Of a stretch of DNA of 64,000 nt, positions 42,465 to 50,565 are shown piece by piece. Location: positions 124,001 through 188,000 of the forward strand of contig NZ_VFSD01000007.1 in NCBI RefSeq assembly GCF_014332515.1, given 5' to 3'. A program made the position numbers and the translations under genes. Position 1 is the first letter of the stretch. The number at the start of each line of letters is the position of its first letter. The DNA comes from Pontibacter beigongshangensis. Lineage in GTDB: Bacteria > Bacteroidota > Bacteroidia > Cytophagales > Hymenobacteraceae. Below the pieces are notes generated by a model. The model made no database searches. It had not been told where the DNA came from and worked only from the letters and a program-made list of their open reading frames with translations.

Positions 42465-42604
42465 TACAGATATAAACACGGGAACCAGATAATATACAAG
42501 ATTTGTGATATATCAGGTTTTGCAAATGAAACAATTGTTTAAGTATGAATAATTGATGTTTGTGCCTACTGCCTAGTTTAAAATAATGTTTCTTAAAGTG
42601 TTGA

Positions 42605-42636
42605 TCCTCAGCTATAATGTTTTTTGTAGCTGAGGG
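42605..42636 (+). terminator. Hairpin after SusD1
   Basis: CCTCAGCTA and TAGCTGAGG enclose TAATGTTTTTTG; GGTTTA follows. Part of a tandem with the next hairpin. Confidence 0.55.
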
Positions 42637-42670
42637 TTTATAAAATGTGAATAAATGCACATTTTATAAA
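42637..42670. other. 13-bp perfect inverted repeat adjoining the SusD1 hairpin
   Basis: TTTATAAAATGTG and CACATTTTATAAA around AATAAATG. AT-rich arms, 80 bp before the next gene. It may be a bidirectional terminator or an operator. Confidence 0.45.
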
Positions 42671-42750
42671 ATAAGACAGCACTTTAACCGGATTTTACGT
42701 ATTTAATTAAGAGTGCTAAATATATTTTTTCAACTAAAAATTTCTTAACT

Positions 42751-43716
42751 ATGAAATTGAAAATTACAAAAAACCTCTTTGCTGCCTTCCTTATTGCCGT
42801 AGGTACTACTGGCAGTGTGTTTGCGCAGAACGAGCCGCGTACGTACGAACTGAAGCCAAATGAAATTCCGCCTTCTGCTGAAGGTTATTACAATGCTGGT
42901 GTAATGAAAGATGGTGTGAACCATAAAGGATGTGGTGCCGGTGAAAACCAAAACGTTACAGAGCATTCAGCAAGCAGCCACAACGAGAATGGCGCTTATG
43001 GTGGGTTCACGTTTGAGCACGTATCAGTTATGCCAAACTGCAACGGTAAAGGAACGCCTGAGTTTGGTTTAGAGTCTCTTAGAGGCTATGTTCAGCTAAG
43101 AGAGTTCGACGGCGCACAGTGGGCAGCTTATGCAGCAGGTACTCCCGGCGAATATACCATCAGCAATATTACAAGCCCGCAGGTTACAGCTATTAAATCC
43201 CTTACAATTATTGCAGGCAGTGACCTGAGCATCAATGCCGACCGGTCAGTTACATTTGCTATAGAGGCATCGGAAGACAATGGCGCGACCTGGGAGATGT
43301 ATGTAATGCAGTCTCTTGCACAGCAAGGTGCATCAACTTACACATTTACTGCTGGTGGCGATAATCCAGGCTTTAATGAAGTTGCAACTCTTTCGGCAAC
43401 TAAGCCAGTCATGATCAGAATTATACCTTGGCAAGGTCCGTTGAAAAACGATAACAGAGGCCAGAGACTGAAAGTATTCAGCTTGGCGCTTGAAGCTACT
43501 GGTCCTGCCGTAACATCCAGCAAAGAGGAAATCGCTAAAAATGAGCCTTTCTTTAATGTGCAGGAAAACACGTTTGTAGCCCTTAAAGAAAACCTGCGTG
43601 TGTATAACATGGTAGGCGCACTGGTTGGCTCCGGAAAAAATGTGAAAGTTTCTGGCGGTGGCCTGTACATTGTTCGCTCAGACAGCGGCTTGTCTAAAAA
43701 AGTATTCTTACAATAA
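42751..43716 (+). CDS. Secreted protein of unknown function with T9SS-type tail
   Basis: 321 aa, signal peptide ending VFAQ. I do not recognise the main domain (about 25-250). It begins with a polar segment holding GAGENQN and two Cys residues, followed by a beta-rich part with an Asp-box-like turn (SEDNGATWEMY). The last 60 residues (LRVYNMVGALVGSG to KKVFLQ) match the pattern of a type IX secretion tail, including the final basic-hydrophobic strand. It sits directly after SusC1/SusD1, where surface glycan-binding proteins are usually encoded, so pectin binding is a reasonable guess. No catalytic site was seen. Confidence 0.6.
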   Translation: MKLKITKNLFAAFLIAVGTTGSVFAQNEPRTYELKPNEIPPSAEGYYNAGVMKDGVNHKGCGAGENQNVTEHSASSHNENGAYGGFTFEHVSVMPNCNGKGTPEFGLESLRGYVQLREFDGAQWAAYAAGTPGEYTISNITSPQVTAIKSLTIIAGSDLSINADRSVTFAIEASEDNGATWEMYVMQSLAQQGASTYTFTAGGDNPGFNEVATLSATKPVMIRIIPWQGPLKNDNRGQRLKVFSLALEATGPAVTSSKEEIAKNEPFFNVQENTFVALKENLRVYNMVGALVGSGKNVKVSGGGLYIVRSDSGLSKKVFLQ

Positions 43717-43727
43717 GCATTCCTTTT

Positions 43728-43774
43728 GTTCACAGCATTAGCGGTTACTTGCAGTAGCTACTAATGCTGTGAAC
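43728..43774 (+). terminator. Hairpin after the unknown secreted protein
   Basis: GTTCACAGCATTAG and CTAATGCTGTGAAC (14 bp) followed by AATTTATGTTT. It has a weak T-run but a very stable stem. Confidence 0.7.
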
Positions 43775-43961
43775 AATTTATGTTTCAGCAAGGCTGCAAC
43801 CGGTCCAAAGACATGTTGTATTTTGATCCTGCTGCATTGCCCAACTATTCCGGTTGCCCTTTCATTTCTCTTGTAATACAGCGTGCTGACTGCACTTTAA
43901 CTTTCTGGCCGGAATTGCTTCAGATGAGCATAGTCACCGGGACTCAGTCAGTTAATAAACG

Positions 43962-43991
43962 GAGGAGCTACTGCCTCCTCGTTTTATTTTT
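43962..43991 (+). terminator. Orphan Rho-independent terminator
   Basis: GAGGAG and CTCCTC around CTACTGC, then GTTTTATTTTT. It lies 190 bp after the previous hairpin and 117 bp before the next ATG, so it may end a small RNA or act as a leader attenuator. Confidence 0.6.
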
Positions 43992-44108
43992 CAGTCAGAA
44001 TGGCCAATTGCAAAACTGTAATTTTTCAGTGCCCAGTTTCTAAGATTACATGTGCGGCTAATTGCCTCCTGTTGGCAGTTAATTAAGGTTTCCTCTAACC
44101 CTGAAGGT

Positions 44109-47100
44109 ATGATTAAAATTTACAAAAGATTAATGTACAAATCAGGCCTTTTCCTAGCCTTCCTGTTTCTGATAAATTTAAATGCCAAAGCACAAGTAAC
44201 CCATCCCATCGAGAATACTGGGCCTGACGCGCTCAAAACTTTTATTGAAAATACCTCCAACTGGGCTCCCGGCGACACCATACTGCTGGTTAGCGCTGGC
44301 GAATACCGTGTAAACGGGCCTATTCAGATTACACAGAGTATAGCTATTAAAGGCGACCCTGCTCTTAAAAATGACCAAAGACCGCTGATCACCTTTTTTG
44401 GGGCATCAGGTGGTTTTCAACCAAGGGCAAACGACCTCACCATGACCTTTCTGGGCTTCGATGCCAAAGGCCTCACCCTTGATGAAAAGGGCGACCCACA
44501 ACGAGCCGCACTGCTGCGTTTCGGAAGAAGATCCGAAAACGGGGCTTTCAGCAACAGCATCATTAAATTTGAAGACATCCGGGCATCTGGTTTCAGTACA
44601 GGAATCGAACTGTTCTATGAACAGGGCCTTCGCTATAAGTCCATCACGATCCGTAACGTTATCTGGCACGATATCTCCGGGTGGGTGCTCGACCCGCGCA
44701 TCAACGCTACCGACGAGATCAGAATTACCAATTCCACATTCTATAATATCGGGGGATTTCTGAGAAATCCTTATTTTACAAATCCTGACCGCACCCTCCG
44801 GATTCCACAGCGGATTATCATTTCCCGTAACACCATCTATAGGGTGGCTTCAGGAGAAGAAGGTGTAGATGCCCTGATTCAGATAAACGACCCCAAAGAT
44901 GGGCAGGTTAGCCTCACGTTTAATAATAACATTGTAAGCACACTCATTAATCCGGCTACCGCCAGGCCTTTCAGGTTAGATCCTTTGGCCGGGGTTTTCA
45001 GTTTCAGCAACAATGTTCTCCACAATTTCAATTCGCCCCGCGACGACGGCCGGTATAACCTGTCCAGTATTGATGCCGCCCAGGCGAATGTCGTTACCAG
45101 CAATATCCTTAACGTTGATCCTGAGTTTGCCGACCCTGCCGCTGGCGATTTTACGCTGCCGGAAAACTCTGCTCTGCTGACTTCCGGAACAACGGGCGGA
45201 GCAGTAGGAGACCCGCGCTGGTCAGGAGGCTCCGACGATGACGATGAAGAGGAGGAAGAGGTGCTGGTTAGCCAGATTCTTGTTGCAGGGCAGGGAGGTA
45301 AATCTGCTATTACTGTTAAAGGTGGCTACCTGGGTATGGTGGCAACCGTATTGCCTGGTACTGCCACAAACCGGAACATTATCTGGAGCATAAATAACGA
45401 GCAATTAGCTGCGATCGACCAGAATGGCGGCCTGGTGGCAAAAGCAAGCGGCGTGGTAACCGTAACCGCTACCGCCACCGACGGATCGGGCGTAACCGGC
45501 TCCGTGGATGTAACCATCAGCAACCAGTCGAATATAACTTCAATTACCGTGGCCGCAGAAGATGGCCGCACCACCCTGGGCGATGGGGAATCGGTTCAGA
45601 TGGTGGCTACGCTTACGCCAGCGGACCCTGATAACCCGCAGGTGATCTGGGGTGTGGACGATGCACGGATAGCCTCCATCTCTGAAGACGGCGTGCTGAC
45701 AGCAGTGGCCGGTGGTGTGGTAACAGTAACTGCTTATGCGGAGGAAAACCGGTTTATGTTTGGCACCACTAAAGTTACCATACAGTCGCCCAACAGTCCG
45801 GTTGGTGAACCTGCGCCGGCCAACAGCCAGCCAATTGCATTTCCGGGTGCAGAGGGCTTTGGCAAGCATGCCACAGGTGGCCGTGGAGGCAGAGTAGTAG
45901 AGGTTACGAACCTGCTCGATCAGAACCAGTCGGGGCAGCCTGAGCCGGGCAGCTTCCGGGCAGCGCTCAACACACCTGGCACAGATCCTATTACAGTTGT
46001 TTTCAGGGTGTCTGGCATTGTAAAACTAAATGCCGAACTCAAATCGAACAGATCAAACATGACCATAGCCGGCCAGACAGCACCGGGAGATGGGATCTGT
46101 ATCAAAGATAATACAGTGGCGCTCTCGGGCAGTAACCTGATTATACGGTATGTCCGTTTCAGGCCGGGCGATGAAACAGGGGTACAAACCACGCCTCTGA
46201 ATATAGAAAACGCAAGGCATATAATGGTAGACCACTGCTCTTTCAGCTGGGCGGTAGAAGAGAACATGGGCATGTACGATAACCATTACACCACCGTGCA
46301 ATGGAGCATCCTGAGCGAGGGCCTGCACAATTCGGTTCATGGCAAAGGTGCCCGGAGCTATGGCTCGCAGTGGGGCGGCCAGTATGCCTCGTACCACCAC
46401 AACCTGCTGGCCCATCACCGCAGCCGCTCCCCCCGCATCAATGGTAGCCGGTCTAACGACACCGTGGCCTTAGTCGATTTCCGGAACAACGTGATCTTTA
46501 ACTGGGGCAGCAGAGGGGCTGTTTACGGCGGCGAAGAAGAAATACGGGGCGGTGAGAGCAAAGTAAACTTCGTGAACAACTACTACAAGCCAGGTCCGGC
46601 TACACCAGGTACCCGTCTGTTTGCCGAGCCTTCGTATGTAACAGAAGGTAATACAGCCATGGGGCATGCCAAGTGGTATTTCGACGGGAACTACATGGAA
46701 GGCGTAACCGGTGGCATGAACAACGACAACTGGCTGGGCGTGGATGCCGGCAGAGTGGGTGGCACAGATAATATCAGGCACCAGTACTGGTTTCCGGTAG
46801 ATCCGGTGCAAACACATTCGGCGCAGGAGGCCTACAGCCTGGTGCTGGAGAATGCCGGTGCCATTCTGCCAAAAAGGGATGCCGTGGATGCCCGCATAGT
46901 GGCCGAGACCCGAGGCGATGTGCCGGTAAGAGGAAATGGCATTATAGATGCCGCTTCGGAAGTAGGTGGCTGGCCGAATTACAACAGCACAGCAGCACCC
47001 ACTGATTCCGATAAGGATGGTATGCCGGATGCCTGGGAACTGGCGCACAACCTGGACCCGGGCGATGCAGAAGATGGGAAGATAATTGTGGAGGGAGGTT

Positions 47101-47408
47101 ATTCCAACCTGGAGATTTACCTAAACAGCCTGGTGCCGGGCCTCGTGACCAGCAGCGGCGAAATGCTGGCTGCCGGTTTTGAAATGTACCCCAACCCGGC
47201 CAGCGACAGAGTGTTCTTCAGCAGTACCGAAAAGTTACTAAAAGTAGAGCTCTACGACCTAAGCGGCAGGCTTGTGCTTGCCAAAACCGATTTCGATCCT
47301 GCTCAGGATAATCATATAGGGGTAGGACACCTGCGGGCAGGCTTTTATGTTATGCGCTCTTTCTTTAGGAACGGGCACACCGCTGAGCGGAAATTAATGA
47401 AGCAGTAA
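44109..47408 (+). CDS. Five-part secreted pectate lyase: beta-helix, two Big2, PL1, EF-hand-like, T9SS tail
   Basis: 1099 aa. The start at ATG 44109 gives a signal peptide ending AKAQ. Residues about 35-375 are the same DUF4957/DUF5123-type beta-helix found twice in each of the next two genes (KTFIENTSNWAPGDTILL, DPRINATDEI). An acidic linker (DDDDEEEEE) leads to two Big2-type Ig domains (about 390-560). The PL1 lyase domain (about 575-960: FPGAEGFGKHATGGRGG, TIAGQTAPGDG) follows, then DSDKDGMPDAWE and a T9SS tail from YPNPASD (about 1025). The fusion suggests the beta-helix acts as a pectin-binding or positioning module for the lyase. Surface release by T9SS is inferred. Confidence 0.85.
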   Translation: MIKIYKRLMYKSGLFLAFLFLINLNAKAQVTHPIENTGPDALKTFIENTSNWAPGDTILLVSAGEYRVNGPIQITQSIAIKGDPALKNDQRPLITFFGASGGFQPRANDLTMTFLGFDAKGLTLDEKGDPQRAALLRFGRRSENGAFSNSIIKFEDIRASGFSTGIELFYEQGLRYKSITIRNVIWHDISGWVLDPRINATDEIRITNSTFYNIGGFLRNPYFTNPDRTLRIPQRIIISRNTIYRVASGEEGVDALIQINDPKDGQVSLTFNNNIVSTLINPATARPFRLDPLAGVFSFSNNVLHNFNSPRDDGRYNLSSIDAAQANVVTSNILNVDPEFADPAAGDFTLPENSALLTSGTTGGAVGDPRWSGGSDDDDEEEEEVLVSQILVAGQGGKSAITVKGGYLGMVATVLPGTATNRNIIWSINNEQLAAIDQNGGLVAKASGVVTVTATATDGSGVTGSVDVTISNQSNITSITVAAEDGRTTLGDGESVQMVATLTPADPDNPQVIWGVDDARIASISEDGVLTAVAGGVVTVTAYAEENRFMFGTTKVTIQSPNSPVGEPAPANSQPIAFPGAEGFGKHATGGRGGRVVEVTNLLDQNQSGQPEPGSFRAALNTPGTDPITVVFRVSGIVKLNAELKSNRSNMTIAGQTAPGDGICIKDNTVALSGSNLIIRYVRFRPGDETGVQTTPLNIENARHIMVDHCSFSWAVEENMGMYDNHYTTVQWSILSEGLHNSVHGKGARSYGSQWGGQYASYHHNLLAHHRSRSPRINGSRSNDTVALVDFRNNVIFNWGSRGAVYGGEEEIRGGESKVNFVNNYYKPGPATPGTRLFAEPSYVTEGNTAMGHAKWYFDGNYMEGVTGGMNNDNWLGVDAGRVGGTDNIRHQYWFPVDPVQTHSAQEAYSLVLENAGAILPKRDAVDARIVAETRGDVPVRGNGIIDAASEVGGWPNYNSTAAPTDSDKDGMPDAWELAHNLDPGDAEDGKIIVEGGYSNLEIYLNSLVPGLVTSSGEMLAAGFEMYPNPASDRVFFSSTEKLLKVELYDLSGRLVLAKTDFDPAQDNHIGVGHLRAGFYVMRSFFRNGHTAERKLMKQ

Positions 47409-47441
47409 GGGCTGCCAACTGGCCAGCCTGAAGCAGCAGTG

Positions 47442-47473
47442 GCCTCTGGAGGGGCATTTTGATTAGATTAATT
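47442..47473 (+). repeat. 31-bp intergenic repeat, copy 16
   Basis: GCCTCTGGAGGGGC, then ATTTTGATTAGATTAATT. Preceded by GAAGCAGCAGTG, 33 bp after the stop. Confidence 0.84.
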
Positions 47474-47743
47474 GCTGGTTGTTAGTTGCTGATTGTTGAA
47501 TGGTTAAATTGCTTCTAGTCATCGGCACAACTTAGCGGAATTTGTTTCACCTTATAAACAAAGCATAAAATGTGAGGTATCGTGGTATGTGTGTCGTTTT
47601 TCTTAAGGTGATACTATGTATGGTTCCGGTAAGCTAAGTGGCAGTCTATGATAGCCTTTAGCTGCTGTAACGCGAACTGCTCCGTCCTCCTGGAAGAAAA
47701 GAACTTGTGGGCATTAGGCAACATCAATTCAGCAGCAGCTATA

Positions 47744-47775
47744 GCCTCCGGAGGGGCATTTTGATTAGCATAATT
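47744..47775 (+). repeat. 31-bp intergenic repeat, copy 17
   Basis: GCCTCCGGAGGGGC, then ATTTTGATTAGCATAATT. Preceded by AGCAGCAGCTATA. Confidence 0.86.
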
Positions 47776-47834
47776 GTATACAGAGAGTAGCAGGATTGGA
47801 TAGTAGTTTCGATTTACGTGTTGCCCTGCTGAAA

Positions 47835-47846
47835 ACAAACGTTCGT
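47835..47846. promoter_or_regulatory. Palindromic box ACnAACGTTnGT (no mismatch)
   Basis: ACAAACGTTCGT, 73 bp upstream of the gene start and 6 bp before the leader hairpin. Confidence 0.45.
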
Positions 47847-47852
47847 GTTTAA

Positions 47853-47868
47853 CGGGTGATTTAACCCG
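47853..47868 (+). promoter_or_regulatory. Leader hairpin, first copy
   Basis: CGGGT, GATTTA, ACCCG. The matching leader of the next gene has CAGGT and ACCTG at the same place, a compensatory change that keeps the stem. Confidence 0.45.
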
Positions 47869-47919
47869 ATGAAAAATAAGATCTCAATCGTAAATTATTT
47901 AACCCTTAATCTCAGCATT

Positions 47920-50295
47920 ATGATAAAAAATTACTTTAAATTTTTAAAAGGCGCTAGTCTTGTGGCCGTCTTACTGGTTCTTCTGCAGGTAAATGCCGAA
48001 GCCCAGGAGGTACACCGCATCTCTAGTATGGAGGAGAACTCGCTGAAGACCTTTATAGAGGATCCGACGAAATGGGCGCCTGGCGACATAATAATGTTGG
48101 AAGGAAACTATATGGAGACGGGCCATATCAGCATCACACAGGACATTACCATCATAGGTGATTCCGAAGCGGCTACTCGCCCGATGATTACCTTTCATGG
48201 CGGCGGCTTCAGGCCGGCAGCAGCAGACCTTAGTATTACGTTAAAAGGTTTTGACATTAATGGCAAGACCAGGGATGCAGAGGACAAAGAAGTGCGTGCC
48301 ATGATTATAGAGTACGGTAGGCTAAATGCCTTCGGTGCCAAGCTCATCCATATTGAGGATATGCACGCTTATGGCCTGAAAAACGGCATAGAACTGTTCT
48401 ACAACCAGGGGCAGGTTTATGATAAGATAGTGGTCGAGAACGTTATTTGGAACGATATAACCGACTGGGTGTTTAATCCGCGCATAAATGCCCTTAAAGA
48501 TTTAAGCATCACAAACTCTACCTTCTATAATGCTGGTGGCTTCATGTTCAATCCTTATTTCTCAAAAGAAGGCCGAGAAGAGGTGATCCAGCAGAAAATT
48601 GTAGTGGACCATAACACCTTTTACCGGATTGGTTCAGAGAATAAGGCGCTTTTCCAGATCAACGACCCGAAAGACGCCTCTGTGAGCCTGACTTTTTCCA
48701 ATAACATCGTCAGCACACTCAAAGACCATAAAAACGCACGGCCGTTCCTGCTGAGCGCAGAATCAGGTACATTTAACTTCACCAACAACGTTCTGCACGA
48801 CTTTGTGGCCACTGGTGCGGGTGGGCTGGCGTACAACTTAGATCCAATCTCTGAGCTTTCTACTGTAACCGTCACAGACCTTAACACAAATGACCCAGGC
48901 TTTGCCAACCGGGCTGTAGGCAATTTTGGCCTTTTTACCGGTTCCCCATTGTTGAAAGCTGACACAGAGGCTGGCGCGTTAGGCGATCCGACCTGGGCAA
49001 CAGAAGCGGCTATTTATAGTATACACCGCATCTCGAATGCCGAAGAGAACTCGCTGAAGACCTTTATCGAGGATATAAGCAAATGGTCGCCAGACGACAT
49101 CATTGAGCTGGAGAGCGCAGGTGAGTATATTGTGCGCGGCGGTATCGAGATCAAGCAGGACATTACCATCAGGGGAGCTGCGGGGCTGGCTCAGCGGCCG
49201 CTTATTGTTATGCATGGAGGAGCCTTAGTGCCAAAAGCCAATGATCTGGATATTGTACTGGAGAATTTCGACATGAATGGTCTGACAACAAACGATACGG
49301 GGAGTGAGCAGAGAGCAGCTATCGTACAGTTTGGTGCTGACAATAAGTTCGAAAATAGCACGATCCTTATTGAAGACATGAATGCAACCGGCTTTCTCAC
49401 TGGCGTAGAACTCTACTATAATTCTGGCTTGCACTACAAGTTCCTGACGATCAACAGAGTGAACTGGAGCGATATCAGTGGCTGGGTGATCGACCCCAGG
49501 ATCAATGCCACAGACAGAATTGAAGTGACAAACTCAACGTTCTGGAACATTGGTGGTTTCTTGAAGAACCCGTACAATGTAGATCCGAACAAAGAACGCA
49601 CCGCAGTATACCCGATGGTAATCTTAATTGACCACAACACCTTCTACAATGTGGCTTCTACAGGAGTATCGGGTGCAGATGTGTTCCTTCAGCTCAATGA
49701 CCCTAAGGAAGGTAAGATAGACTTCACTTTCAGCAATAACATCGTCAGCACCTTAGGCGAGCAAACTACGTCGCGTCCGTTCCGAATTAACCCGACAGCA
49801 GGCACGTTCAGATTCAACAATAACCTTTTCCATAGCTTCAACTCAACCCGTGAAGGCGGCATTTACAACTTAGATGCTGTAGCTGCTGCTCAAAGCAATG
49901 TATCTGTAACGAATCCGGTTCCCGGTAATCCAACTTTCGCTAATCCCCAGGAAGGCAACTTTACTTTGCCAACTGATTTAGGATACCTGACTGCCGGTAC
50001 CAATGGTACTATAATGGGAGACCCGCGTTGGGATCCGGGTCTTGTTACCAGCTCCGAGCCTGAGCTGGCTGCTGCCAAAGTTGAGGTTTATCCTAATCCG
50101 GTAAGAGATGTGCTGCACATCAACTCACCTTCTCTAGTGGAAGTAACCATCTACAACATTTCAGGAAGTGCGGTAATGACTGGTAAAATAGACCGTGTTG
50201 GTTCAATCAATATCTCTGGCCTGAAGTCAGGCTTATATATTGCCCGCATCAACTCCGGCATCAAAGTGCAGACTGTGAAATTAATTAAAGAGTAA
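47920..50295 (+). CDS. Secreted double beta-helix protein with T9SS tail
   Basis: 791 aa. The start is ATG 47920, since this position aligns with the start of the paralogue at 50566; the earlier ATG at 47869 aligns with a site that runs into a stop there. The signal peptide ends AEAQ. Two tandem DUF4957/DUF5123-type right-handed beta-helices follow (about 32-365 and 367-715), each opening with ENSLKTFIED and carrying NPRINA or DPRINATD and LTFSNNIVSTL. The T9SS tail starts at YPNPVRD (about 727). No lyase signature or catalytic residues were seen, so a pectin-binding surface protein is more likely than an enzyme. The two helices are clearly diverged, in contrast to the next gene. Confidence 0.75.
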   Translation: MIKNYFKFLKGASLVAVLLVLLQVNAEAQEVHRISSMEENSLKTFIEDPTKWAPGDIIMLEGNYMETGHISITQDITIIGDSEAATRPMITFHGGGFRPAAADLSITLKGFDINGKTRDAEDKEVRAMIIEYGRLNAFGAKLIHIEDMHAYGLKNGIELFYNQGQVYDKIVVENVIWNDITDWVFNPRINALKDLSITNSTFYNAGGFMFNPYFSKEGREEVIQQKIVVDHNTFYRIGSENKALFQINDPKDASVSLTFSNNIVSTLKDHKNARPFLLSAESGTFNFTNNVLHDFVATGAGGLAYNLDPISELSTVTVTDLNTNDPGFANRAVGNFGLFTGSPLLKADTEAGALGDPTWATEAAIYSIHRISNAEENSLKTFIEDISKWSPDDIIELESAGEYIVRGGIEIKQDITIRGAAGLAQRPLIVMHGGALVPKANDLDIVLENFDMNGLTTNDTGSEQRAAIVQFGADNKFENSTILIEDMNATGFLTGVELYYNSGLHYKFLTINRVNWSDISGWVIDPRINATDRIEVTNSTFWNIGGFLKNPYNVDPNKERTAVYPMVILIDHNTFYNVASTGVSGADVFLQLNDPKEGKIDFTFSNNIVSTLGEQTTSRPFRINPTAGTFRFNNNLFHSFNSTREGGIYNLDAVAAAQSNVSVTNPVPGNPTFANPQEGNFTLPTDLGYLTAGTNGTIMGDPRWDPGLVTSSEPELAAAKVEVYPNPVRDVLHINSPSLVEVTIYNISGSAVMTGKIDRVGSINISGLKSGLYIARINSGIKVQTVKLIKE

Positions 50296-50317
50296 TAGCA
50301 AGGTATAGGTGAACGAG

Positions 50318-50361
50318 ACTCTGTGTTTTCGGCAAAGGGCCGATATGGCGGAGTTTTGTTT
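50318..50361 (+). terminator. Terminator after the first double beta-helix gene
   Basis: Outer stem ACTCTG with CGGAGT and inner stem TCGGC with GCCGA, followed by TTTGTTT. It aligns with the terminator at 52996, so the 3' flanks of the two genes are also paralogous. Confidence 0.65.
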
Positions 50362-50473
50362 CCCTATTTAAGAGTAGTAAAGCAGTTTTATTAAAGAACG
50401 CTCCTGATGTTGGTATTCTCTTTAAGGTAGAATATGAAGCTGAAATGCCGAGCGAAAAAGATGTTCGTGGTGA

Positions 50474-50485
50474 AAGAACGTTCGT
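50474..50485. promoter_or_regulatory. Palindromic box ACnAACGTTnGT (one mismatch)
   Basis: AAGAACGTTCGT, 80 bp before the gene start, 7 bp before the second leader hairpin. Confidence 0.4.
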
Positions 50486-50492
50486 ATATAAA

Positions 50493-50508
50493 CAGGTGAT
50501 TGTACCTG
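50493..50508 (+). promoter_or_regulatory. Leader hairpin, second copy
   Basis: CAGGT, GATTGT, ACCTG, paralogous to the hairpin at 47853 with a compensated base pair. Confidence 0.45.
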
Positions 50509-50565
50509 ATGATAATATTTTAAATTTATACAGTTGATTTTTTTAAACCTTTTAATCCCAAAATT

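Larger units (their letters stand above)
43717..44108. other. Intergenic region before the lyase fusion
   Basis: This 392-bp gap has a 14-bp hairpin at its start and a second, T-tailed terminator at 43962 that no gene precedes directly. An open frame across 43780-44043 runs through that terminator and looks spurious. Confidence 0.55.
47409..47919. other. Intergenic region between lyase fusion and double beta-helix gene
   Basis: This 511-bp gap contains two direct repeat copies, a palindromic box at 47835 and a hairpin at 47853. The DNA between the repeats (47474-47743) has no recognisable gene. Confidence 0.55.

Noticed and set aside
43780..44043. 87-codon open frame between the unknown protein and the fusion lyase
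   Set aside because: It crosses a good Rho-independent terminator and is not protein-like.
47869..47919. Upstream ATG for the first double beta-helix gene
   Set aside because: The aligned position upstream of the paralogue at 50566 runs into a stop at once, whereas the ATG at 47920 aligns with its start.
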